Origin: Candidatus Helarchaeota ASGARD archaeon Hel_GB_B
GTDB taxonomy: Archaea; Asgardarchaeota; Lokiarchaeia; Helarchaeales; HEL-GB-B
Direction of reading: 5' to 3'
DNA: 63,370 nt
Assembly: GCA_005191425.1 (NCBI GenBank)
Contig: SUPR01000006.1
Coordinates: 1-63,370 of the forward strand
In this document: piece after piece, positions 18,368 through 27,776 of the stretch
How positions within the stretch are numbered: position 1 is the first letter of the stretch
Layout of the letters: every line of letters starts with the position of its first letter
Program-made: the position numbers and the translations under genes
The notes under the pieces: generated by a model
Seen by the model: only the letters and a program-made list of their open reading frames with translations
Database searches by the model: none
Told to the model about the DNA's origin: nothing

Positions 18368-19525
18368 ATGGCAAAAAGAGTTTTGGTTACTGGTGCTAAC
18401 GGATCTTATGGATCTGCATTAGTTTTAGAATTGTTAAAACAAGGATATGAAGTTTATGCAACAGATATAGTAGTTCCCGAGAGGCCCATTAGAAATTTTA
18501 TACAAGCAGATATTACGAAACCTGAAGATGTAGCCAAATTACCAGAAGTTGAAGCGGTCATTCATCCAGCGGGTGTTATAGATATAATGGCAACTGATTT
18601 GCACAAATTAGTGCATTTAGAAGGGACAAAAAATATAATTAATCATTATAAAGACAATTATAACGAGACATTAAAGGTATTTGTAACAGTATCATCTGCT
18701 GCTATTCATGGTGGAACAATGGAAGATGAATTAATTGATGAAAAAAAACCTAGAGTTTTAAAAGATAGTTATACTACTACAAAAGCTCAAGAAGCAGATT
18801 TAACTAGAGAATTAATTGGGGACAGGTGTGTAATAATCGAACCTGCATTAATTTATGATGAAAGAAATAGGTATATGTTCAAAGAAATAGTGGAAATGAT
18901 TGCCTTAAAATTACTTGTTCTTTTACCAGAACAAGGGAGTTATAAATTAAATATGGTTCATCCATATGATTTAGCAACTGGTACAATTTGTGCTATGGAA
19001 AGAGGAGATTTTGGAGAAGCATACATTATTTGTGATGACCATGTGATTGAACTTCGAGAAATTGCAGAGATGGTTGCTAAAGAAACAGGTGCTCGAGCCC
19101 CCAAAATTAGTATTTCAAAAGAGACATTGACTAAATTAATGGCACAAATGGACAATATTACAACCATGTTACCAGCATTAAACGGAATGGAACCACTTTC
19201 TACAATGTTAGATAATTTTGGGATCAAATTATCGGAAGGTTTTGAATTACCTGTTGATCCAGAATATATGATAACACACCATCATTTTACTAATGCAAAA
19301 TTAAAAGAAGCTACTAAAAAGAATGCAGGTAAATGGCGAGTAGACCCAGATTCTGTAAATTATTTCAAAGATGGATGGTATCCTGTTGTTGATCCAAAAA
19401 TTGAAATGCCAAAAGTAATAAGATATTGGACATCTACAGATCCACCAATTATACCTAAGGATGCAGACCTCCAAGATGTAATCGAATTTTTGATGAGATT
19501 TATTTTAGGATTTATGAATCGTTAA
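18368..19525 (+). CDS. NAD-dependent epimerase/dehydratase (extended SDR)
   Basis: 385 residues. The NAD-binding TGANGSYGSAL lies at about 7-17 (T-G-x-x-G-x-x-G), an acidic residue for NAD at the end of strand 2 (YATDIV) fits NAD preference, and the catalytic pair appears as VSSAAIHGG plus SYTTTKAQE (Y-x3-K). This is the 3-beta-hydroxysteroid dehydrogenase/epimerase type. The last 120 residues include a substrate part with HHHF and repeated DP motifs. It is 27 bases upstream of the AOR gene and probably forms an operon with it, so the two may share an aldehyde or ketone substrate. The substrate is unknown. Confidence 0.85.
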   Translation: MAKRVLVTGANGSYGSALVLELLKQGYEVYATDIVVPERPIRNFIQADITKPEDVAKLPEVEAVIHPAGVIDIMATDLHKLVHLEGTKNIINHYKDNYNETLKVFVTVSSAAIHGGTMEDELIDEKKPRVLKDSYTTTKAQEADLTRELIGDRCVIIEPALIYDERNRYMFKEIVEMIALKLLVLLPEQGSYKLNMVHPYDLATGTICAMERGDFGEAYIICDDHVIELREIAEMVAKETGARAPKISISKETLTKLMAQMDNITTMLPALNGMEPLSTMLDNFGIKLSEGFELPVDPEYMITHHHFTNAKLKEATKKNAGKWRVDPDSVNYFKDGWYPVVDPKIEMPKVIRYWTSTDPPIIPKDADLQDVIEFLMRFILGFMNR

Positions 19526-19552
19526 GAAAAACCTTTGGCCCGTGATTAAATA

Positions 19553-21313
19553 ATGCCAACTTATGGATTTATTGGAAAAATATTGAGAATAGACTTAAGT
19601 ACAGGTAATATTTCAGAAGAAAAACTAAGTGATGAACTTAAATTAAATTTTTTAGGTGGATCTGGAATTGGTTCCAAGATATTATATAATGAAATGCCTG
19701 AAAAAGCAGGTGCACTATCTCCAGATAATATTCTTATATTTATGACTGGCCCTTTAACGGGTACAGATGTTATAATGTCTGGAAAACATACTGTTATAGC
19801 AAAATCACCATTAACTGGAATTTTAGGCTATAGTAGTTGCGGAGGTTATTTTGGATATCATCTTAAAAAAGCTGGTTTTGATGGAATTATAATAAAAGGT
19901 GCTTCAGATAGTCCAGTCTATTTAGAGATAGATAATGGAAATGTCACCATTCAGAATGCATCTAATATTTGGGGTAAAAATATTTCACAAATCAAAAAGT
20001 TTGTTAAGGAAGAAATTAAATTTAATAGTTTTTCTGCTATTGGTCCTGCAGGCGAAAAACTAATAAATATTGCTAGTATCGTTGACATGGACTTTAGAAA
20101 TGCAGGTAGATGCGGTCTTGGCGCAGTAATGGGAAGTAAGAAACTTAAATTAATCGCACTAAAGGGTGATAACAAACCTCAATTAAAAAACCCAGAAGGT
20201 ATTAAAGAATTAAACCAAAAAATCATTAAAGACGCTAAAGAAAATTTTATCAAAAAGATGTTATTAGATAATTATAAAAAATTTGGTACCTCCGCTTTAT
20301 TCGGTATCTCAGCAATAATTGGAAATGTAGGAATAAAAAACTGGCAACTTAGAAAATGGAATGATTTCGCAAAGATTCAAGGACAAACATTAAATGAAAA
20401 ATATGTAGAAAAGACTTATGGATGTCATAGGTGTATTATTAGATGTGGAAGATTACTTAAGGACGGTAGCCATGGACCAGAATATGAAACTTTAGGAACA
20501 TTGGGGAGTATGTGTTTAAATTCAGATATTGAGTCAATAATCGAAATGAATAATATCTGTAATAACCAGGGTATTGACACGATTTCTTCAGGTTGTATTC
20601 TTGCATTTGTTATGGAATGCAGTGAGAAAAATCTAATCGATGAAAAACTGGATTGGGGCGACTCTACAAAAATGAAGCAATTATTAACCGAAATGTGCGA
20701 ATTATCAACAGAAACAGGTAAATTACTGGCAAAAGGAGTTAAACGTATCAGTGAAGAAATCCCTGATAGTAAAGAATTTGCATTTCATGTAAAAGGTATG
20801 GAAATACCAATGCATGACCCTCGCACAGGAATGGATTTAGCTTATGGTACAGCTTCGCGTGGGGCATGTCATTTACAAGCTCAGATGTTGACCAAAATGT
20901 TACCTCTTCCAGATTTGGGGATCAAATTTTTAACTTCAAAAGCAGAATTTATCAAAATAAACCAAGATTGGAATGCAGTCCTTGATTCTCTTTGTCTTTG
21001 TAAATTCGGAGTTGCACCACAAGGGCCTATTGATATTGTAGATGTTCCACAATATTTAAATTTAGCTATTGGATCTGAAAAAGATTTTACAGTCAAAGAT
21101 TTACTTACAATTGGTGAACGAATTTTTAATATACATAGACTTTTTGGAATTCGGGAAAAAAATTTAACTCCAGAAGATGATACTGTTCAAAATAGATTTC
21201 TTGAAAAGAACCCATCATATAATGTCGAACTTCGAGAATATTATAGGAAAAGAAGTTGGGATCGTAATGGAGTACCAACAAATGAATTACTCACTAAATT
21301 AAATTTAAGTTAA
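19553..21313 (+). CDS. aldehyde:ferredoxin oxidoreductase
   Basis: 586 residues, slightly shorter than the usual 605-620. It oxidises aldehydes to acids with ferredoxin as acceptor, using a tungsten (or molybdenum) pterin and one [4Fe-4S] cluster. The opening GFIGKILRIDLSTGNI and LGGSGIGSKIL are family hallmarks. The cluster Cys are CHRCIIRC near residue 297, with the fourth in LCLCKFGV near 480. Pterin-binding DPRTGMDLAYGT lies near 421. The ATG follows GTGATTAAATA. It is coupled to the SDR gene before it. Aldehyde detoxification or peptide fermentation would fit. Confidence 0.93.
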   Translation: MPTYGFIGKILRIDLSTGNISEEKLSDELKLNFLGGSGIGSKILYNEMPEKAGALSPDNILIFMTGPLTGTDVIMSGKHTVIAKSPLTGILGYSSCGGYFGYHLKKAGFDGIIIKGASDSPVYLEIDNGNVTIQNASNIWGKNISQIKKFVKEEIKFNSFSAIGPAGEKLINIASIVDMDFRNAGRCGLGAVMGSKKLKLIALKGDNKPQLKNPEGIKELNQKIIKDAKENFIKKMLLDNYKKFGTSALFGISAIIGNVGIKNWQLRKWNDFAKIQGQTLNEKYVEKTYGCHRCIIRCGRLLKDGSHGPEYETLGTLGSMCLNSDIESIIEMNNICNNQGIDTISSGCILAFVMECSEKNLIDEKLDWGDSTKMKQLLTEMCELSTETGKLLAKGVKRISEEIPDSKEFAFHVKGMEIPMHDPRTGMDLAYGTASRGACHLQAQMLTKMLPLPDLGIKFLTSKAEFIKINQDWNAVLDSLCLCKFGVAPQGPIDIVDVPQYLNLAIGSEKDFTVKDLLTIGERIFNIHRLFGIREKNLTPEDDTVQNRFLEKNPSYNVELREYYRKRSWDRNGVPTNELLTKLNLS

Positions 21314-21572
21314 ATAATCATCTCTTTTTTTAAATCTTCTATTTTTATTAAGTTAAAATACTTTTTTAGCTTTAAAAACCTTGTGAATTTAGGTCATTTA
21401 TTACTTAATTGTTAATCAATTGGGTATTTAATTGAAAATATTTTCTAAAATTCTTTTATATTATTTTTCACACAATTTTTTATTGAATTAGTAAGAAAGA
21501 ATATGAAAAATAATTAGAAGCATAATTTTGATAATTTTAAACTTATGTACTAATGTTATCATAGTGAAAATA

Positions 21573-22364
21573 ATGAAATCTAATAAAATAATAACAGGAA
21601 TTCAAGGATTTGATGAGTTGATTGAAGGTGGGCTAAATGAATGCGATTCTATACTGTTAATTGGGGGGCCTGGGACAGGTAAAACAATATTTGGACTTCA
21701 ATATATAGTTAATGGAATAAAATATTATAATGAGGCTGGACTGATTGTGCTATTGAAAAATCAAATAGAAGAAATTCGTTTAAAATTAAATTATTTCGGT
21801 TTAAATTTAGATAAATTAATAAATCGAAATCAACTGAATATACTTGATGTATCACCAATTATTACATTGATGGAAAATGGAAATTATAAAATAAAAATAA
21901 AAAATGAGTCAGATACATTAATTGGTGATAAAGATTTTAATATACGAGAGATAATTTCAAGTATTCACCTTAAAAGGAGAAAAATTGAATTTAAAAGGGT
22001 TTTAATTGATTCTTTAATGCCATTATTACTAAAATATGATGATTCATTTCTTTTTATGACTGAATTTGAATTATTATTAAAATCTTTAAAAAAAGCCAAT
22101 ATGACTTCACTGATTTTAACTGAAAATAGTTTTAATAACGATAATTTAAAAATAGCAACACATTTGGTAGATGGAGTAATAAAACTGACATTATCAAGAT
22201 ATGGAAATACTAAAATTAGATATTTGGACATTATTAAAATGTCGAACTTGGGCCATATCTTAGCTACCAAATTATTTGATATTTCAGAACTAGGTATCAA
22301 AATTTTATCTGATAAAAAGATTTCACTAAATGAATCAATTGAAACACTTGATTTAAAGGTATAA
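21573..22364 (+). CDS. KaiC/RadA-like ATPase
   Basis: 263 residues from the ATG at 21573; a GTG at 21564 and a TTG further up are alternatives. The start KIITGIQGFDELIEGGL is the KaiC-family entry, followed by Walker A GGPGTGKT near residue 30 and a Walker B strand RVLIDSLMPLL near 143. There is one domain, without the circadian C-terminal phosphorylation motif. Single-domain KaiC-like ATPases in archaea often regulate other switches. It ends 12 bases before the longin-Arf GTPase and is very likely co-transcribed with it, which suggests a functional link between an ATPase and a GTPase. Confidence 0.82.
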   Translation: MKSNKIITGIQGFDELIEGGLNECDSILLIGGPGTGKTIFGLQYIVNGIKYYNEAGLIVLLKNQIEEIRLKLNYFGLNLDKLINRNQLNILDVSPIITLMENGNYKIKIKNESDTLIGDKDFNIREIISSIHLKRRKIEFKRVLIDSLMPLLLKYDDSFLFMTEFELLLKSLKKANMTSLILTENSFNNDNLKIATHLVDGVIKLTLSRYGNTKIRYLDIIKMSNLGHILATKLFDISELGIKILSDKKISLNESIETLDLKV

Positions 22365-22375
22365 GTGAGTATAAT

Positions 22376-23350
22376 ATGATCTGCATAGTAATATCATTTT
22401 TTGATAATATAAATGGACCAAGACCTTTATTAAGCATTCCAAATACATTAAATGATATAGATCTAAATAATATAGCTTCATTAATTGACAAAACCTTTGA
22501 GACAGGATTTTTTATTTATGAATTTCCTGAATATAAGACTGCTAATTATTTTTTTGAGATTGAATCCGAATGGGCTCGTGGAAACAAAGAAATGGTACTA
22601 TTAACCATTGTATTTGATTTGAATTTTGATTATAATTCATTGGATTTACAGACTATTATGAATGATTTTATAAATGAATTGTCCAATATTACTAACCTAT
22701 TTAAAGCATTTTATATTTTTGATTTTAATAGAAAAAAGGACAATGAAGTTAAATTTTATTATGAAAAATTGAAGGAACTTATTATAGATTTTAAAGGTTC
22801 TCTTCCAAAAGAAACTCTGGCAGTAAACCAGAATCAAATTAAAATTTTTGTTTTTGGACTTGATAGAGCAGGAAAATCTACTATACTAAATCGAGCGAAA
22901 ACCAATTTATTTGTTAAGACCTCTCCGACCATAAATTTGAATATAATGCACCTTTTATTTGGTAATATTCAACTTGATTGTTTTGATGTGAGTGGTCAAA
23001 AGCGATATCGATATACTTGGCGGAGGTTTATAGTTTCATCCCAGTATTTAGTTTTCGTATTAGATGTTAACAGAGAAGATAGATATGAAGAAGCAAAAAT
23101 TGAATTGTGGAAGGTCTTAAGTTATGAAGAAAGTAAAGGTATTCCGTTACTAATATTAATTAATAAGACAGACTTAAAAAAGAAAATAGACTTGAATTAT
23201 TTTATAAATTTTTTAAATTTGTATAAGATTAAGGACAGAAAATGGCATATTATGTCTACATCTGCATTATATAATCAAGGAATAAAAGAAGCATTTGAAT
23301 ATATAATAAAAGATTTATTGTCTAACCAATTAACAATGTTTTCTATGTGA
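22376..23350 (+). CDS. longin-like domain fused to Arf-like small GTPase
   Basis: 324 residues in two parts. Residues 1-120 (MICIVISFFDNINGPRPLLS, FFIYEFPEYKTANYFFEIES, VLLTIVFDLNF) have the longin order of strands. Residues 155-315 are an Arf-type GTPase: G1 GLDRAGKST near 162, a switch-I Thr in KTSPTINLN, G3 DVSGQKRYR near 205, G4 NKTD near 263 and G5 STSA near 297. The glutamine in D-x-x-G-Q is present, so GTP hydrolysis should be possible. There is no N-terminal myristoylation glycine or amphipathic helix as in eukaryotic Arf; the longin domain sits in its place. It forms an operon with the KaiC-like ATPase. Confidence 0.85.
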   Translation: MICIVISFFDNINGPRPLLSIPNTLNDIDLNNIASLIDKTFETGFFIYEFPEYKTANYFFEIESEWARGNKEMVLLTIVFDLNFDYNSLDLQTIMNDFINELSNITNLFKAFYIFDFNRKKDNEVKFYYEKLKELIIDFKGSLPKETLAVNQNQIKIFVFGLDRAGKSTILNRAKTNLFVKTSPTINLNIMHLLFGNIQLDCFDVSGQKRYRYTWRRFIVSSQYLVFVLDVNREDRYEEAKIELWKVLSYEESKGIPLLILINKTDLKKKIDLNYFINFLNLYKIKDRKWHIMSTSALYNQGIKEAFEYIIKDLLSNQLTMFSM

Positions 23351-23377
23351 AAAAAATTTTAATTTATTTTTAATTTG

Positions 23378-23911
23378 TTATTTTTGAATTTGTGAGATTG
23401 TCATTAATATTTTTTTTCCCAAATTTTTGAATGCTAAATCAATATTTTCCCCTGTTTTAGCTGAAGTTTCTAAAAATTCAATTCTAAGTTCTTGTGCTAA
23501 TTTTTCGCCTTCACTTTTAGTGATCATTCGTTGTTCTGTTAAATCAACTTTATTTCCAACTAATATCATGGGAATTTTATGTCCTACATTTACCATTAAA
23601 CGAGAGAACCACTCTTTTACAGCATCAAAAGTATTTCTACGTGTAATATCATAAACTATTAATGCAGCTTCTGCTTTACCATAAAAACGCTTTGCCATAT
23701 TTTGAAAAAGGTTTTGCCCACCAATATCCCAGATAACAAATGTTAATTCAGTGTCCAGGTCTTCGAATAAATATTCTTTTGCCATAATATTGACGCCCAT
23801 AGTACTTTTATAATCATGAATAAATTTGTGATGGACAAATGAATTGAGAACCGCAGTTTTTCCTACCATATATGACCCAATTATTATTACTTTTTTCTTA
23901 ATTTTAATCAT
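23378..23911 (-). CDS. Rab-like small GTPase
   Basis: 177 residues, one Ras-superfamily domain. G1 is GSYMVGKT near residue 12, switch-I Thr lies in YKSTMGVNI, G3 WDIGGQN near 64, G4 GNKVD near 118 and G5 ETSAK near 148. The order IVYDITRRNTFDAVKEWF is typical of Rab/Ras. There are no C-terminal cysteines, so it is not prenylated in the eukaryotic manner. Its ATG overlaps the stop of the upstream longin/zinc-ribbon gene (ATGA), so the two are translated together and probably interact. Confidence 0.93.
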   Translation of the reverse strand: MIKIKKKVIIIGSYMVGKTAVLNSFVHHKFIHDYKSTMGVNIMAKEYLFEDLDTELTFVIWDIGGQNLFQNMAKRFYGKAEAALIVYDITRRNTFDAVKEWFSRLMVNVGHKIPMILVGNKVDLTEQRMITKSEGEKLAQELRIEFLETSAKTGENIDLAFKNLGKKILMTISQIQK

Positions 23912-24903
23912 TTAAATTCCTCCCTTCTAGAAATCTGGTTTATTGGCCTTAATAACGAATAATATTTGTAAATGGGTTTAATGCTAAGTGAATTTTTGAC
24001 AATATTTGCTTTGCAGTCCAAACATTGGTAGAATTCATTCAATTCTTTAAAATATTTCTTACATTTTAAACAATAATGATAATGTCCTAATCTTTGATAG
24101 TCTACTCCTTCAGTTTCTAATTTAAGATTACATTTCATACAAATCATATCATTTTTTATGAACTCATTTTCAAAATCAATATGTCCACATTTAAAGTGTT
24201 CAATAATATTACCTTCAATTATCGTAGATGAATTACAAATTGGACAAATTTTCGATGTTTTAAGATGACTTGATCCACATGAAGGACAAACAACTAAATT
24301 ATCGACCATATATTTTCCTACTATATTTTGTTTTTCCAATTCTTTTAACAAATCTTCGGCTTTAATAGAATTTCCAGCAATTTGTTCCAACTTAGGATAA
24401 TGGACACCATGTATATAATCATATTGGGGAGTAAAAATCGTAGATGGATTTTTTTCTAGAAATTTGACTACTTTGGAAATTTTATACGCTATAATGGGAC
24501 TTACAGGACAATTATTAATTTCGGATATTTTACTCGCTTTTTCAACTATTTCATTAAATAATTGTGGAATAATTTCGTGAGCTTTATCTAAATTTTGGAT
24601 AATTTTATAAAATTGCTCTTTTAAAATTGGTTTAAAAAATCTTGGTGTTTCATTTTCTTCAAGAATTAACATCAAAAGTAAATTATTTTCCCTGCCGCCA
24701 TAATAACATGCGATATGAAATTCATCTGTAAAAAGGGCAGAGAATCGTTCAGTAGTAATATCACCCATTGTCTGAGAGGTAAAAATAAATAATACTTTTT
24801 CTGTATTAAAAACTTTTTTAATCTCATCATCATCTGGATAAATTTCATCTAGTATTGCTCCTATACTATCGTCCCAATGAATTAAAGCTAGTCCGATTGG
24901 CAT
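23908..24903 (-). CDS. longin-like protein with zinc-ribbon array
   Basis: 331 residues from the ATG at 24903 (MPIGLALIHW); a TTG four codons upstream is possible. The related protein at 14.6-15.5 kb also starts MP-x-G, which supports this choice. Residues 1-125 form a longin-like domain (SIGAILDEIYPDDDEIKK, ACYYGGRENNLLLMLIL). Residues 140-205 look like a winged helix (LEQIAGNSIKAEDLLKELEKQN). The C-terminus has at least ten Cys in pairs: CPSC, CPIC, C-GH, CMKC, CLKC, CLDC, the pattern of tandem zinc ribbons. It overlaps the Rab-like gene by four bases. A scaffold or regulator for that GTPase is the best guess. Confidence 0.7.
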   Translation of the reverse strand: MPIGLALIHWDDSIGAILDEIYPDDDEIKKVFNTEKVLFIFTSQTMGDITTERFSALFTDEFHIACYYGGRENNLLLMLILEENETPRFFKPILKEQFYKIIQNLDKAHEIIPQLFNEIVEKASKISEINNCPVSPIIAYKISKVVKFLEKNPSTIFTPQYDYIHGVHYPKLEQIAGNSIKAEDLLKELEKQNIVGKYMVDNLVVCPSCGSSHLKTSKICPICNSSTIIEGNIIEHFKCGHIDFENEFIKNDMICMKCNLKLETEGVDYQRLGHYHYCLKCKKYFKELNEFYQCLDCKANIVKNSLSIKPIYKYYSLLRPINQISRREEFK

Positions 24904-25146
24904 TTTTATTTTCAAGAGTTTTTTTAAAATAAATCAATAAAGTTAATTAATATTTACTATAAATTTAGTTTTCAGATGTTATTCATTAATCAAATTAATT
25001 AATATTTTTTTTATCTAAATTTTTGTGAAAATTTGTTGAAAGTCCGTTTTAAGTTCATTATAAATTCTAAAATAAATCTTTAAATTCTATAACATTCAAC
25101 TTATTCTAAACTTAAATTGTCAAAAGTTTAGAAGGATGTTCAATCT

Positions 25147-25782
25147 ATGATGCGTTTAATCTTTTTAGGTCTGCCTGGAGCAGGAAAAGGAACTCAATCT
25201 GAACGGATCAGTAAAATTTTTAATATACCTCAAATTTCTACGGGTGATATTTTAAGAGAAAATGTAAAAAAGGGAACTGAAATTGGTAAAAAGGCAAAAT
25301 CATATATGGACGAAGGTAAGTTAGTCCCAGATAGTATTATTATAGATATGATAAAAGAAAGATTATCTGCTAATGATTGCTCTGAAGGATATATTCTTGA
25401 CGGATTTCCACGTAATATTGACCAAGCCAAAGCACTTGAAACCTTTTCTAAAATTGATAAAGTAATTTTTATCGATGTCCCAACTGACGTCTTAATAGAA
25501 AGATTGACAGGAAGGAGAACTTGTAGAAAATGTAAAGCTGTATATCATATTAAATATAACCCCCCAAAAAATCCAGATGTATGCGATTTATGTGGCGGAG
25601 AACTATTTCAGAGAGATGACGATAAGGTAGAAGTGGTGCAAAAAAGAATCGATACTTATAATTCTAAAACTAAACCCCTCATTGATTATTATAAGAAAAA
25701 AAATATTTTAATAATTATAGATGGAAATCGCAATATAGATGAAATTACAACAGATATCGAAAAAAAGGTGAAAGGAAATTAG
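25147..25782 (+). CDS. adk: adenylate kinase (long type with zinc LID)
   Basis: 211 residues, the bacterial-type long adenylate kinase. It interconverts ATP + AMP and 2 ADP. P-loop GLPGAGKGTQ at about 7-16, AMP-binding STGDILRE near 30, DGFPRN near 85, and a LID with C-R-K-C and C-D-L-C pairs that bind zinc (about 127-150). The R-x-D-D motif (QRDDDK) and Arg in VQKRIDTYNSKTKPL complete the site. Many archaea use a different short AdkA, so this type is more bacteria-like, though it is also found in some archaea. A ribosome-binding AAGGATG lies just upstream. Confidence 0.95.
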   Translation: MMRLIFLGLPGAGKGTQSERISKIFNIPQISTGDILRENVKKGTEIGKKAKSYMDEGKLVPDSIIIDMIKERLSANDCSEGYILDGFPRNIDQAKALETFSKIDKVIFIDVPTDVLIERLTGRRTCRKCKAVYHIKYNPPKNPDVCDLCGGELFQRDDDKVEVVQKRIDTYNSKTKPLIDYYKKKNILIIIDGNRNIDEITTDIEKKVKGN

Positions 25783-26035
25783 TTATCAATAAAATTATAT
25801 AAATAATCGATATTATTTAAATTATTACCTATGATTTTAGAAATTATATACCAGAAAATTAGAAAATATTAAAATTTATTTTATTTTTTTACTTCTACTA
25901 TTCCTTTTGCTTGTATTTTACACACCTATTTTTATTAGACATAAAATAAAAGGTAAAAAAAATAAAGTTAAAAATTATTAAAAATTTTAAAGAAATAAGT
26001 TAAAAGGAGAATATTTTTTCTAATATCAACATTTT

Positions 26036-27346
26036 CTAAAGTTTGATGGTCTCTAAGGGTTTGGTTAAAAAGAATTCACCTTGTAATATCTTATTTTTTA
26101 AACTTAAACTTAATTTTATAGCTGTGCACCTATCACTTTGACGGAGTACAATTGGAACCTCTTTATTCTTTATTTCAATTGAACCAATATTGGCTGTAAA
26201 AACACCTAAAGGACATGAGAGACAAGTACCACAATGAAAACAGTTTTTTGTATCATATTCATTATTCTCATTGTACATATAAGGTCGCATCGGGCATAAA
26301 TCCAAAATTATACATGGACGCCTTCTTTTATTGACCTCAGACCAAGGAATACATAATGAACGCGGCTGATTACATAAATCAAAATTGACTTTTATAACTA
26401 GATCAGTATTTTGCCAGACTTTTGCATAATTTGAACTCATAAATGGGACTCGATCATGTATATCGGCTATAGGAAGTTCAATTGTTTCATCTGTTCGTTT
26501 TAAATTATTTAATATTGATTCATTGAGTACAGGAATTGGAACTGCAATTGAATTTATCATTTCAGGGCCATCAGATGTAATAAAACCGCCAAGATAATGG
26601 GGGTCCATTTTTAGAAAATCGGCGAATAAAGACAGATTGGGTTTAGTAGTTGAACTTCGCGTCCCTTTTCCTATGATATATCCAACTGAATTGTTAACAA
26701 GAATTCGAGTGCCAATTCCAATTGTAGCTAAATTTGGGTCTTTTTCTAACGGATTAATTTCTCCGCAGCCACTTATAGTCAGTCCTTTTAAAGGGCCGGG
26801 AAAATCTCTAACATGAAAAATAGTCTTTACCAAATCATTTTTAAGATTTGTAAATGCCATATAATTCTTAAAAGAATTTCTTGTGGCAATCATTTTTGCA
26901 AATTCAATGTCGTCTTTATAAATCTCTTTTTCTATCGTTTTATCCTCAATGGTCGTAATTACGCAATTAATAGGTTTGTTTTCAAGAATGTCCCTAAATA
27001 AATGCCCACCACCATAAGTTTTTGGTTTGTCTTCACTTTTTGCTGGTCCAAATACTTCAAATTCTACCATTCCCAATCGTTCATTTGGACATGGACCTAC
27101 AAAACCTGGAACACCATTAAGCAATATCTTCTTGGCTTTATGAAAAACGCCAGCTTCAGCAACTTTTATTGAAAAAAAAACGGTAGTACCACTCATTAAT
27201 CCTCTTGTTGCAGTAGTAACGACATCGACATCTTCAACCTTAATTGTCTCGCCATTTCTTACTCTTTGGCATAACTCTTCTGCCGTAAGTACAACGGCAG
27301 TTCCACTCTTTATTTTTTTATTTATTTCATCAATAGTTTTTTTCAA
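26036..27346 (-). CDS. DUF39 homocysteine biosynthesis protein (aspartate-semialdehyde sulfurtransferase family)
   Basis: 436 residues. The start KKTIDEINKKIKSGTAVVLTA and the blocks TTATRGLMSGT, LLNGVPGFVGPCPNERLG and YGGGHLF are DUF39, the family of methanogen MA1821/MJ0100, which puts sulfide onto aspartate semialdehyde to make homocysteine. The C-terminus carries C-F-H-C-G-T-C-L-S-C-P-L-G-V-F, a cysteine cluster. Methanogen homologues often have CBS domains after DUF39; none are seen here. The partner of MA1821 is a ferredoxin, MA1822, and a ferredoxin gene lies 179 bases upstream on the same strand. That supports the same role here. Confidence 0.87.
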   Translation of the reverse strand: MKKTIDEINKKIKSGTAVVLTAEELCQRVRNGETIKVEDVDVVTTATRGLMSGTTVFFSIKVAEAGVFHKAKKILLNGVPGFVGPCPNERLGMVEFEVFGPAKSEDKPKTYGGGHLFRDILENKPINCVITTIEDKTIEKEIYKDDIEFAKMIATRNSFKNYMAFTNLKNDLVKTIFHVRDFPGPLKGLTISGCGEINPLEKDPNLATIGIGTRILVNNSVGYIIGKGTRSSTTKPNLSLFADFLKMDPHYLGGFITSDGPEMINSIAVPIPVLNESILNNLKRTDETIELPIADIHDRVPFMSSNYAKVWQNTDLVIKVNFDLCNQPRSLCIPWSEVNKRRRPCIILDLCPMRPYMYNENNEYDTKNCFHCGTCLSCPLGVFTANIGSIEIKNKEVPIVLRQSDRCTAIKLSLSLKNKILQGEFFLTKPLETIKL

Positions 27347-27524
27347 ATTTTACCTACCTAACCAAAATAGAGAAAATCTCCATTTATTAAGTCCATTTAG
27401 ATTTATCTCTGACATATTTTTATTTTAATATTATTTCATAAAAAAGGTTTCAATTTATTATTTGATTATTTCTATATTTATTGTAAATTTTAATTTTAAC
27501 TTTTTTGCTTTATAACTTAAAAAT

Positions 27525-27767
27525 TTAAGAAGTTTGAGTAGGTATATATTCTTCAAGGACTAATGCACTAGTTGGACAAGCCATCATACATACAAAACAT
27601 TCTTTATCTCGTGTATTATCTACATGTTCAAAACACAGGTCGAGGTTGACTTGAAAATCGTCTTCTTCATATGATATTGCCCCAACTGGACAAGCATTAA
27701 CACAACTCATACATTTTTTACATTTTGCTTTATTTTTTAAAACTGGAATTAAATGTTCATTTTCCAT
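27525..27767 (-). CDS. 2[4Fe-4S] ferredoxin, partner of the DUF39 protein
   Basis: About 80 residues from the ATG at 27767 (a GTG three codons earlier is possible). Two cluster motifs are seen: C-K-K-C-M-S-C-V-N-A-C-P near residue 15, and C-F-V-C-M-M-A-C-P near 57, with an additional Cys (LCFEHV) between them acting as a ligand of the second cluster. It lacks the NIL domain found in the methanogen partner. The proximity to the DUF39 gene suggests it supplies electrons for making homocysteine, but as a small ferredoxin it could serve other enzymes too. Confidence 0.85.
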   Translation of the reverse strand: MENEHLIPVLKNKAKCKKCMSCVNACPVGAISYEEDDFQVNLDLCFEHVDNTRDKECFVCMMACPTSALVLEEYIPTQTS

Positions 27768-27776
27768 TTTAGACAC

